A DNA stretch of 64,000 nt from Myotis daubentonii (Eukaryota > Chordata > Mammalia > Chiroptera > Vespertilionidae). Where the stretch lies: contig NC_081844.1 in the NCBI RefSeq assembly GCF_963259705.1, positions 107,756,965-107,820,964 of the forward strand, read 5' to 3'. Positions within the stretch are counted from its first letter, which is position 1; every line of letters begins with the position of its first letter. Below the pieces are notes generated by a model, which searched no databases, was not told the DNA's origin, and saw nothing but the letters and a program-made list of their open reading frames with translations. The translations under genes were made by a program, and so were the position numbers. Of this stretch, positions 55,535-64,000 are shown piece by piece.

Positions 55535-55750
55535 CCACAGTCTCAGGTTGATCTGGTTTCAAACCGCCTTCCTAGCTGTGCGATCTTGGTTGGGACATTT
55601 CACCTCTCTGGGCCTCCGTTTCCCACATAGAACTTGGCAGTACAATTACGGTCTCAGTCCTCAGGACTGAGGGTTGATGGGAGCAGGAAATGAGTATGGT
55701 GTAAAAGTTCCCGGCACCCTGCCAAACACACAGTGAGTCCTCAGAAAATG
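55535..55750 (+). mobile_element. MIR SINE, near full length
   Basis: GTTGATCTGGTTTCAAACCG, CTAGCTGTGCGATCTTGGTT, CACCTCTCTGGGCCTCCGTT and TCCCGGCACCCTGCCAAACA. Confidence 0.85.
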
Positions 55751-56007
55751 CCATCATTCCCTCCCCTGCCCCCCTCAGTGCATCTGTCATTGCCTCCCCT
55801 GGGGCTCCTGGCACCAGCTTCATTCCTGGCCAGAGGGACCCAAGTGACTGACGGGACCTGACATTCTGGCTGACAGAGCAGCTTCATCTCCATCAGCCTG
55901 CCCAGCCTGCCCAGGCCCTGGCCACAGCAACTTCCTTCCGCCTGGATACTGAGAATTAATGAGGCCATGAGGGGCTGGGACAGGTCCAGCCCGGATCCTC
56001 CAGGTCT

Positions 56008-56010
<3 letters not shown>
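55751..56010. other. Unique sequence
   Basis: No repeat or exon recognised. Confidence 0.35.

Positions 56011-56060
<50 letters not shown>
56011..56060 (+). repeat. (CT)25 microsatellite
   Basis: A perfect CT run, followed by a C-rich pyrimidine tract to about 56090. Confidence 0.97.
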
Positions 56061-56065
<5 letters not shown>

Positions 56066-56379
56066 CCCCCCTACCCCCCACTGCCCTTCTCCAACTCAGA
56101 TTCCTTCTCCCACATTTCCCTCATACTCCCTCCCCTTGAAACTTTCACAGAAGCAGTGCCGAGGCCTCTGATGATGATCCAAAAACTACTAACACCAAAA
56201 AATACAAGATGATGTAATTCTACAAACCCTCAGTGCATTCTTACCCTGATCTAGGGGCATTGAGATACGAAGTGGAATATGACACAGTCCTGCCCTTGGA
56301 GATCTCCAGAGAAAAATGATACAGCGTCAGAAATGTACAAAACAATAGAGTATCCCACAATAAATAAAAATTATAACAG
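56061..56379. other. Unique sequence
   Basis: Nothing recognised. Confidence 0.35.
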
Positions 56380-56540
56380 AGGCCACTTCTTTATTTGGAG
56401 CCTTATATGTGCTCCTGTTGAAGGTCATAGCTCGGGTTCAGAGAGGTCATGACTCTTGCCCAAGCTCACACAACTGGCTCCAAACCCACGTCTACCTGAT
56501 TTCATAACTCAGGCTCCTTTCACTTCACCAAGTTTATCTC
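56380..56540 (-). mobile_element. MIR SINE remnant
   Basis: GGTTCAGAGAGGTCATGACT then CTTGCCCAAGCTCACACAAC and CTCAGGCTCCTTTCAC-like sequence in reverse MIR order. Confidence 0.75.
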
Positions 56541-56914
56541 TATTGGGAATGTCCCAAATGTAAAAGGAATAGTTATCATGCAGTGTGAAGAGCGAAATAA
56601 AAGGGCTCAGGTGACAGAGTGAATGACTTACCTGGGGAAGGGGCAAGAAAAACTTCACAGAGAATTTTCATGAGTCGACTGTGGCAGGATGGCGACTATG
56701 TGTATAACTATAGCTATATTTCTACTTCTCTATCTCTGTAATATGGTCTCCCGTGGCCTAGACTCCCTGAACAAACCAGTCACCCCATTCTGCACTGCAA
56801 TGGTGATCATAATTGAATTTACACAGTTGGGGCGGGGAGTTGACTAGTTAATCAAGAAAGTCAATTAAAGTGGGAAATAATTTGAATAATGAACTATATG
56901 CTGCTTGTCTTATT
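56541..56914. other. Unique sequence
   Basis: No gene or named repeat recognised. Confidence 0.35.
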
Positions 56915-57116
56915 CTGTTCTGGCTGCTATAACAAAATACCACAAACTGGGTGACGTATAAAATACGTAAATTTATTTCCCACAGCTCTGGAGGCTGGGA
57001 AGTCCAAGGTCAGGGTGCCAGCGTGGTTGCATTCTGGTGAGAGCTCTCTTCCTGGATCACAGCCGGCGCCTTCTTGCTATACCCTCCCATAGTGGGAGGG
57101 ATAAGGGAGCTCTATG

Positions 57117-57120
<4 letters not shown>
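56915..57120 (-). mobile_element. MST/THE1-like MaLR LTR, truncated
   Basis: TCTGGCTGCTATAACAAAAT, CCACAAACTGGGTGACGTAT, CACAGCTCTGGAGGCTGGGA and ATTCTGGTGAGAGCTCTCTT then CCTGGATCACAGCCGG. It stops abruptly at a CT microsatellite. No internal genes. Confidence 0.85.

Positions 57121-57121
<1 letters not shown>

Positions 57122-57201
<80 letters not shown>
57122..57201 (+). repeat. (TC)n microsatellite
   Basis: About 40 TC/CT units with one TTC interruption at 57180-57182. It joins the MST LTR to an old SINE fragment. Confidence 0.97.
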
Positions 57202-57202
<1 letters not shown>

Positions 57203-57213
57203 TCCTCGCCCAA

Positions 57214-57345
57214 GGATATGCTTTTATTGTCTCTTAGAGAGACAGGAAAGAAACATCAATGTGAAAGAGAAACATCGATTGGTTGCCTCCCATACGTGCC
57301 CCAACCTGGAGTCGAACATTTGAGGTGTCCTCAACATGGAACAAG
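57214..57345 (-). mobile_element. Older bat SINE fragment
   Basis: TGCTTTTATTGTCTCTTAGA, GGAAAGAAACATCAATGTGA, AAACATCGATTGGTTGCCTC then CCATACGTGCCCCAACCTGG. This variant (CGATTGGTTGCC with CCCCAACC) is like older pan-bat relatives of VES. The tRNA-like head is missing. Confidence 0.75.
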
Positions 57346-57985
57346 AAAAAGCAACCCGAGTGCAGAATCTTTCCAGATTTTTATGCTTATTTTCCAAATG
57401 TGATGTGAACTGATGAATTATGAGCACACACAAAACAGGTCATTGTTCCGATGAAAGCTAAGTTGAACGCTTTGGAAACACTCCATAAAAATGAGTTATT
57501 GTAAGGTAACAAATAGAACTGATTCATGCTAAACTGCGACTCGGCTGGCAGGGCATTCAGACTGTGTCAACTCGGCTGGAGAGTGACCTCCTGGCCTTGG
57601 TTTTCAGCCTGCCACCGGCCTCCGGGAATAGGGAAAGAGGTGTTTATCAGTGCAGACAGCTACGCGGAGGCCAGAGACAACATTTTCTATTTCGGAGCCC
57701 CATGCCCAACAGCATCTACTTGGGGTGGGGACCTGACCATGCTCTGGGTGCTCCTCATCTCCCTTCTTGTTTTCCCAAGAGGAAGGCATGAACTAACTAG
57801 CAAGATCCTAGTACATGGAACAGACCATCTTTACTAGTGGGCAGGGTCACTGTGCGAGAAGGGACAGCTTGTTGCCCCAGCCATGTCTCACACTTTCAGA
57901 GCTCTCAGCTCGTGGTTCCTGTCTCATACTGGTGACAGGAAGTTATAAAGGGCACATGTTGTGAGGGGATGGCAAGACAGGAGGA
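57346..57985. other. Unique sequence
   Basis: No repeat or exon recognised. A TTGGTTTTCAG acceptor-like site at 57597-57607 has no coding support. Open frames at 57526-57837 overlap on both strands. Confidence 0.4.
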
Positions 57986-57989
57986 CCTG

Positions 57990-58430
57990 GTAGAAGATGA
58001 GACTGGGCATGGGCAGGCATAGGTTTGCAAAGATCTTGGATAGCAGGCTGAGGCATCTGGACTTGATCCTATAGGCAATGAGGAGTGACTGAGGTTGAAT
58101 CTGTGCTAACAACAGGTCACCAGGGAGTTGACATGCAGAATTAGTTGGAAGATAATGGAATAGAGAGGGCATTGAGAAGACTGCTGCAGTCACCTGGGCA
58201 AGAGATGATGAGGCTCAAGCTAAGACAGGGAGTAAGGTGGGGATGGGGAGATGATCCAAGGTTCAACAATGGATTAGACACGAGGAATGAAAAGGCAAGT
58301 CTCTGATGATGCCCAGAGACTTCTTGACCACTGGTTCCATCCACCAAATGAGACGGGGAAGATGAGAGTGAAAGCATCTTTGGGGTCAAGAAGATGAAGG
58401 CTTCTGTGTTGGCCATTTAATAAGCTTGAG
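57990..58430 (-). mobile_element. L2 LINE fragment
   Basis: Antisense L2 coding-region phrases in order: CTGGACTTGATCCTATAGGC, GACTGCTGCAGTCACCTGGG then CAAGAGATGATGAGGCTCAA, AAATGAGACGGGGAAGATGA. Confidence 0.75.
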
Positions 58431-58599
58431 AGGCAGACATAAGGATAATTCCAGAAACATTCAGGCCTACTGAGGAGATGGCATTTTAGAAAAGGAGCTG
58501 TTCTAGCTGCTTGAATCAGGTGAAAACCACCCCCTGAGTTGACAGTATCTAATGGCCTGGCTCCATTCAATACCTCCCAGCAGGAGCTAGCGTGGAAAA

Positions 58600-58825
58600 A
58601 GCCACAGCTTTGAGATCATCCCGATCTGGGTAGAAATTCCTAGCTCTGCTGATGTGGCTTTGGACATATGATTCCATTCCTCTGAGACTCTGTTTCTTTA
58701 TCTATGACATGGAAAGAAGTAAAAATATATTCATGGACTATATTGAGAATCAAATGAGAAAATAGATATAAAGCACCAAGCTTATGCCTGGAACATAGTA
58801 GATGTTCAATAAATGATGCTAACTA
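58600..58825 (+). mobile_element. MIR SINE, near full length
   Basis: TTCCTAGCTCTGCTGATGTG, TCTGAGACTCTGTTTCTTTA, TATTGAGAATCAAATGAGAA and CTGGAACATAGTAGATGTTC then AATAAATGATG. Confidence 0.9.
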
Positions 58826-59062
58826 GTAACCAGCAATAGTATTTTATTTGTAATCTATAAAATGTCACCTATTATTTTAACCCTACAGCAGTCAAAGAGT
58901 TGTAATTCTGGAGGGGGGGGGGCGGGAGTTGAGTGATTCCAAGGGATATGAGAAACAGATATTTATTCATCTCAGTTCAACAAGACTTTCCTGGCTCCCC
59001 TGGGGGCTCAGGCCTGTGATACGTGCTAGGAATTTAGGAGGACCTTCCCGAGTTTGCCATGC
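58826..59062. other. Unique sequence
   Basis: A G run at 58912-58921. Nothing else recognised. Confidence 0.35.
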
Positions 59063-59063
59063 T

Positions 59064-59149
<86 letters not shown>
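59063..59149 (+). repeat. (CT)n(CA)n compound microsatellite
   Basis: CT run with one TTTC interruption near 59071-59074, then (CA)n from about 59119, then CGCACAGACACACCC edge. Same architecture as the array at 39801-39900. Confidence 0.97.
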
Positions 59150-59154
<5 letters not shown>

Positions 59155-59219
59155 GACACACCCACCCAAGCGGACAGTCAAGATCACCAAGGGGGGCTCT
59201 TCCCAATTGCATAGGAGCT

Positions 59220-59315
59220 CTCAAGAGCTGAGTTAACAGACATTCCATGCTGGGCTCTGGGCACATAGAGAAGTCATGCAGAACCTGTGCCCTGGGGGCT
59301 TAGAGCCCAGGGCTG
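59220..59315 (-). mobile_element. L2 LINE 3' fragment
   Basis: ATGCTGGGCTCTGGGCACAT then GCAGAACCTGTGCCCTGGGG and GCTTAGAGCCCAGGGCTG are antisense L2 phrases. Confidence 0.55.
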
Positions 59316-59579
59316 AGCATCAGTGAGTCTTGAATGAGCTTTTTCTCCAGGAACCAGTGTCCACCCCCACCTCAGGCTCCCTGCCCATGCACAAGGCTGC
59401 CAGCCCATCTGTGTCCTTGAGAGCATGCTGGGCTCCTGACCCAGGCAGCAGCTGGTCCCCTACCTGCTGCCCCCGACCCGGCACCAGTCCAACTCTGAGG
59501 ACAGAGAGATAGAACCCAAGAGCTGGGAAGGAACGTGGACCTCATCCAGGGCGAGGAATGTGCAACTCAGTAAACCTGG
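59316..59579. other. Unique sequence
   Basis: Nothing recognised. Confidence 0.35.
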
Positions 59580-59734
59580 AGCCCGAAAAAGGCTTGATTT
59601 TTATCGAGCTTTGGCCCTTTACCAGCTGTGTGGGCTGCAGCAGTCACTTTTCACTCCAGGCTTCGGTTTCCTTATCCATAAAAGAGGGACAGTAAATCTA
59701 CCTCACAGGATTATTGTAAGTGTTGTGTAGGAGA
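59580..59734 (+). mobile_element. MIR SINE remnant
   Basis: TTACCAGCTGTGTGGGCTGC, CCAGGCTTCGGTTTCCTTAT, CTACCTCACAGGATTATTGT then AAGTGTTGTG. Confidence 0.85.
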
Positions 59735-60100
59735 AGCTCTGTTAGGGCTCTCTGATTGGAAATGACAGACATTCGTCGAATGCCAACTTAAGAAAAACAT
59801 GTATCGGCTCAAAGCGTAACTGAAAAGTTTAATAGTAGATCTGACTTCAGGAAGCAGATGCTCAAATAACATCATCAGAAATCACCTCCCTCAGTTCTTG
59901 TGTCCTTCAGAATTGCTTTATTTTTACATAGATCTTCCCTTGAAGGAGCCCCAGACTTACTAGTACATTCTACTGACGGAGAGAGGGAGTGCTTCTATCC
60001 CAACAGTCTTAAACTGGCTCTAGTTGGCTTTTGTAACTTATACAAATGAGTGTGGCTCTTCAAGTCACTGAGTTTTGGAGCGGTTTACTGTGCAGCAAGA
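59735..60100. repeat. Ancient dispersed repeat, copy 2
   Basis: GGCTCAAAGCGTAACTGAAA then AGTAGATCTGACTTCAGGAA and AATAACATCATCAGAAATCA have the phrase order of the same family as 5265-5640 (its opening part, whereas copy 1 keeps more of the later part). Family not named with confidence. Confidence 0.4.
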
Positions 60101-60529
60101 GTAACTGGAACGCTATGAAATAGAGGAAAAGGCACTTTCAAGGATTTTGATATGAAAGTATTAAGAGACACCCTCGGGAAAATGTTTTTAGTTCATGATA
60201 TTTGTGCAGAAATGAGCCTCTTGAGAAGTGTATTGCCAAAGTCAAACGAAAAATAAAGAATTCTGTAATGAGCTGTCAAGTTTTACTGAAAAAAAATACA
60301 TACCCTCAAAAAATCCAATACTTAAATTGGTTCTTGTTTGTCCTTAAAATCAGCACATGCTTTCAATTATGACTGATGTGCTGTTAAACTTAAGGTATCA
60401 TTAATTTTATTTCCTATTTTAACTCTTGACCAAACCAAATCAAGTCTATCAACCTGGCCTCTGTCATTGGCTGACACTCATGAAATCATACTAAACTGCA
60501 CACCTTTTCACTTTTCCCTTTCCGTCCAT
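60101..60529. other. Unique AT-rich sequence
   Basis: No gene or named repeat recognised. A-run at 60288-60296. Confidence 0.35.
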
Positions 60530-60690
60530 TATCTCCTTGGAGCCTGACATTTTCTCAGACAGAAAAACACTGGTAACCCTGACGTCCAGATGAGCAAAAA
60601 CTGAGATCCAGGCCAAGAGCCCATAACTGGTCAGTGGCAAAGATGGGACTAAACTCCTCAAGTCCGTATTTGTTCATAACGAAGCCACTT
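60530..60690 (-). mobile_element. MIR SINE remnant
   Basis: CAGATGAGCAAAAACTGAGA then AGCCCATAACTGGTCAGTGG and CAAAGATGGGACTAAACTCC in reverse MIR order. Confidence 0.75.
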
Positions 60691-60879
60691 GCTTCTTAGG
60701 AGATGAGTTGCTAGAAAAACAAATTCAAAGCTGCCCCAAATGGCAAAACATGGTCTGAGCACAAGGTCTTGGTCCCCCACTCAGCACAGAAATACGCCCA
60801 ACAGCCTGTTTTATGACCTCCATGGTTCTAGACACTCTGAACTCCACCCCCTGGGAGTCCAAGAGATGGCATGCCCACC

Positions 60880-61460
60880 CTCGGGCTCCTTGACATCTCA
60901 CTGTTGTCTCCCCTTGGTCAGATCCCTGGTTGTCTCCAAACCAGCTCCACTCTGTTCTTTTCTTCTTCATCTCAGGTTTATCACATATTTCCTAAAACTC
61001 AATGCCTCACCAGAGCAATCAAGCCCTCCTACCTCTACTCCCCTGACCTCCCCTGCAACCACTTCCCCTCGCTCACGCCACACCAGCCAGCTGGCTTCGC
61101 CTCAGATATGCTGGGCCCCCACCTGAGGGCTCTGCAGTCCCTGTTCTCTACCCACATGGCTCATTCCCTCACTTCCTTCAAGTTTCTTCTTAAACATCAC
61201 CTTGTCAGTGAGGTCTTCCTGACCCATTGGAACAAATGTACACATCCCCAGCCTCATTCCTGTTATAGTTTTTTTCCATGACAATTATCACGACAAATGT
61301 CTGCACACCTTTATGTGTTTATTGTGTGTCTCCCTGCCTATGAGAAGGTAGCACCTGAAGGCAGGGCCTTTGTCTGCCTTATTCATTGATTAATTCTAAG
61401 TACCTGTAACTGTTCCTAGCACACAGTAGGTGTTCAATAAATATTTGTGGAATTAGTGAA
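60880..61460 (+). mobile_element. L2 LINE 3' end, well preserved
   Basis: CACATGGCTCATTCCCTCAC then TTCCTTCAAGTTTCTTCTTA, AACATCACCTTGTCAGTGAG, GTCTTCCTGACCCATTGGAA, TATGTGTTTATTGTGTGTCT, GAAGGCAGGGCCTTTGTCTG, and CCTAGCACACAGTAGGTGTT then CAATAAATATTTGTGGAATT. This is the full L2 3' terminus. Open frames at 60740-61281 are L2-derived noise. Confidence 0.9.
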
Positions 61461-61785
61461 TGCTATCAATACATACATGCTCTCTTGCTTTTAGGGTTTC
61501 CTAGACATGGGTGACACCAGCCTAAGTGCCCCCCATGTCAGGAGACCCTCATTAGAGCCCCTTTCTCTCTTGAGGTACTCCTCCCATCCCCATGACAGTG
61601 GGGGGGGGGGTCAAATGGTACCCAGAATGCCACTGACTCCAAAGAAACCCTCTCTCCATCTCTCTTTAACTTCACCCTTTTATGCCCGCAAGGCTGCACA
61701 AACTTGCTTGAAACTCAACTAGTGTATCCTTCCTGGGGGGACTGGCACCTCTCTTTGCCTGAGGGTGCTTAGCACCTATATTTTA
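61461..61785. other. Unique sequence
   Basis: A G run at 61600-61610. Nothing else recognised. Confidence 0.35.
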
Positions 61786-62496
61786 CTAGGGGCCCGGTGC
61801 ACGAATTCATGCACCTTGAAAGGAACTGTGGGCCTCAAGGCGCAGTGGGCACAGAGCCAGGTCTCGGCCCATCCTCCGCACCCCCGCCCAGCCCCTCCTG
61901 CTGCAGCCCCTGGTCCCTTGTCTGCTGGCAGCCCCGTTCCCGCTGCTGCCACTCCCACACGCTGACACACTGGCCCCACTTGCACCAGCTGACAGCAAGG
62001 AGCGATCAGGGCTGGTGCCAGCAGTGGGTGCAAGCTGCTGCCTGATCGCCCCTCAGCAGCAGGGGGAGGGGGAGAAGCCCTGAGGGGCGATTGATCGGAG
62101 CTGGAAGCTGCTGCTCGCACCCACTGAGGCGCCAAGCCATCAGGGCCGGCGCCGGACGCTGGTAGTGGGTGTGAGCAGTGGCTCCAGCGCTGGCAGCAGA
62201 TGTGAGCAGGGCTGGCGCCAGCAGCAGGTGCAGGCACCAGCAGCAGGTGTGAGTGCCTAGTGGGACCATGGCGCGTGGGAGCAAAGAACTTTCAGTAACC
62301 ACCAGAGATTCGCCTTGAGGACAGCAACCGGCGCCCTGTCTTGGTCTAGCTCCCCCGCTCACCTGCTCCAACATCCCATTGTAGCCAACGCCCACCATGT
62401 TCTGCACCCACCGATGGTCAGTGCACATCATAGCGACCAGTTGTTTGGTTGTTCCTCCGTTCGGTCTATTTGCATTTTAGGGTTTTATATATATAG
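61786..62496 (-). mobile_element. HeliBat-like Helitron, longest copy
   Basis: Minus strand starts TCTATATATATAAAACCCTA then AAATGCAAATAGAC and ends with a GCATGAATTCGTGC hairpin then CGGGCCCCTAG and T. Flanks are A at 61785 and T at 62497. At 711 bp it is the largest copy here. The interior at 61990-62260 has imperfect repeated modules (GGCGCCAGCAGCAGGTG, GGGTGTGAGCAGTGGC-like). The overlapping 153- and 141-codon minus-strand frames are element-internal and not known Helitron proteins. Confidence 0.94.
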
Positions 62497-62519
62497 ATTT
62501 CTGCCTCTGTAGCCTCAGC

Positions 62520-62720
62520 TGACACTGAGATAGAAGCAGTCTATTTTAACACCCTGTTACACATACATCATATCACTGAATGTTCAGAAGGACCCTCTGC
62601 AACACAGATGTCTGTGTCTCCATTTTGCAGGTAGGGAAACTGAGGCTCAGAAAGTCCTTCCCCTCTAGTCTCTGAGACTGGACAAATTACCTGTCTCTCA
62701 GCTGCCCCAGAGAACTGTGG
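62520..62720 (-). mobile_element. MIR SINE remnant
   Basis: GTCTCCATTTTGCAGGTAGG then GAAACTGAGGCTCAGAAAGT in reverse MIR order. Confidence 0.8.
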
Positions 62721-63035
62721 GTATTGCTATCCTCGGCCCAGGAAGCCTCCCCTAGGCAGTGATTTGGGGTCTGGTTACCTGCTGTATTCTCTGTAGGATT
62801 CTGCCTCCTACCCCTTCATGAGAACGTTCTCGACCCTCAGCCAGGCAGCACCCGGAGAAGCTGCTGGCCCTGATCACTGCTGCCAGCAGCTTGGTGGAGA
62901 CATAGTTGCATGCGATTATTAGCCTTAAAGGAGGCTTCAGGATTATCTGTGGATTTTCTCTCACCTTGTGCCAGACACAATGGAGAAGGCACAGGCTATG
63001 GTTTTAGATCCTAGGAGAGAGGGGACCAGCACCTT
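62721..63035. other. Unique sequence
   Basis: Nothing recognised beyond a short L2-like tail (CTTGTGCCAGACACAATGGA) near 62964-62983. Confidence 0.35.
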
Positions 63036-63165
63036 CAAGATGTAAATTCTACCAAAGCTTGAAAGTCAAATGGATTTGGGTTTGAATCCAAGCTCTGTGA
63101 CTTTGGACAAGTCACTGCACCTCTCTGAGCCTGTCACCTTTCTCTGCACAAGGAAGTGGAGACAT
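63036..63165 (+). mobile_element. MIR SINE fragment
   Basis: TTTGGGTTTGAATCCAAGCT, CTGTGACTTTGGACAAGTCA and CTGCACCTCTCTGAGCCTGT. Confidence 0.85.
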
Positions 63166-63324
63166 GCTAATATATGTTCTTTGACATCAGAAGAGGAACA
63201 CTCACAAATTCTGGTTTGAAGATTTTACATACAACTGTAAAGCTCCGAATTAACTGCCTCTACGCTTCTTGCCTCCTATTGCAACTCCTCAGCAACATCT
63301 TGGAGGAGCACTACATAAAACAAC

Positions 63325-63520
63325 AATAATAATATCACCCACCATTTACCGAGCTCTCTTTATATGCAAGCATTTTACAGGCACATTAACATTTAATCCT
63401 CTCAATAACCACTCCCCCCTCCCAAAAAAAATCGATTGTTTTATTCTCATTTTACATATGAGAATATTTGGCTTCATGTGGTTTGTACAACGTCACAAAG
63501 TCAGTGAGGGGTAAGAACTG
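63325..63520 (-). mobile_element. MIR SINE remnant
   Basis: ACCATTTACCGAGCTCTCTT, CATTTAATCCTCTCAATAAC, TTCTCATTTTACATATGAGA and GTACAACGTCACAAAGTCAG in reverse MIR order. Confidence 0.85.
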
Positions 63521-64000
63521 TCCAAGAAACCAAGTTCTATTCTCCAAAGCCCCATGTGACCCTCTGCTAAATGCCTCCATTGCATGTGCCGTGATTTCTG
63601 TGAAATATTCTGATAGGGTTTGAACTGGCTTCACTAGAGTAATCTTTAGGCAATCTGATTGAACAACTTCTGCAAGCACTTCCTAGACTTGCCTCTCTGA
63701 GTCCTGTTTATCCATCTGAAAACTGGGGGCGAGCACATGCCCCTTCAGGACTGAATGAGATATAATAACTACTTAAGAAATATCATTTTCCTTCTTTTCT
63801 CCTTAAGAATTAATACAAATTGATTTACGGAAACGATGACACCTGGGATTTAGGAACACCAATAAAATATAGGAAAATAAGTCAAGTGTGAAATTGATAA
63901 TGTTGGAAATTGTCTACCAACCTATTCAATGTGTCACACGATGTTATGACTTTTGAGATGTGATGCGCAGCACTAACACTAGACCAGATGACATGGAAAA
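63521..64000. other. Unique sequence to window end
   Basis: A MIR-like plus-sense patch lies at about 63690-63770 (CTCTGAGTCCTGTTTATCCA then TCTGAAAACTGGGGGC). No gene recognised; the sequence simply runs off the window. Confidence 0.4.

Noticed and set aside
61776..62431. Overlapping 153- and 141-codon minus-strand frames
   Set aside because: They lie inside a non-autonomous Helitron and show neither Rep nor helicase motifs.

Overview
The window is eukaryotic, from a vespertilionid (evening) bat nuclear genome. The host call rests on lineage-diagnostic mobile DNA. Seven full or partial tRNA-derived SINEs of the bat VES type are present, with a head like GGCTCAGTGGATAGAGCGT, a tail like CCCTTCCTCTCT and an A-rich end, plus one older, shorter relative. 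Five HeliBat-like Helitrons have 5' TC, a 3' hairpin followed by CTAG, and insertion mostly at A|T. Two short hAT elements keep 8-bp target duplications. Helitrons and recent hAT elements in a mammal point to Vespertilionidae rather than to bats in general. The rest of the repeat load is ordinary for a placental mammal: MIR, L2, MER20, MLT1/MST-type MaLR LTRs and old L1.

No confident protein-coding gene is visible. The long open frames are short, unsupported by splice structure, or fall inside repeats. The best coding candidate is a possible last exon on the plus strand at 9932-10410: a good splice acceptor, a 46-codon open frame to a stop, then a CATAAA poly(A)-type signal. Its protein is not recognised. 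The window is most likely intronic and/or intergenic DNA.

Layout. 1-5 kb: MIR and L2 remnants with one hAT element. 5-10 kb: an old L1 tract interrupted by a Helitron, a second Helitron inside a MIR, then the candidate exon. 10-15 kb: an L2 split by a VES SINE, then mostly unique DNA. 15.19-15.90 kb: about 700 bp of GGT/GGA trinucleotide array. 16-34 kb: mostly unique sequence with scattered MIR, L2, VES and an MLT1 LTR, plus short AT-rich homeodomain-like elements near 24.5, 26.5 and 34.2 kb. 35-42 kb: MaLR LTRs, MIRs, microsatellites and a VES. 43.5-51.3 kb: an L2, then a deep nest of L1 fragments, Helitrons and VES SINEs. 51.3-64 kb: MER20, hAT, L2, MIR, a young L1 stub, CT/CA microsatellites, an MST-like LTR and a Helitron.

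The most interesting signals are regulatory and structural. Two Helitrons carry near-consensus CTCF core motifs, one as a perfect 21-bp inverted repeat holding two opposed motifs. A third, separate CTCF-like site lies at 26.19 kb. Perfect short inverted repeats occur inside AT-rich unique sequence at 26.50 and 34.16 kb. A 50-bp tandem duplication spans a Helitron terminus at 46.82-46.92 kb. I see no undescribed multi-gene system here. Repeat family names are from recognition by eye and need a RepeatMasker run.
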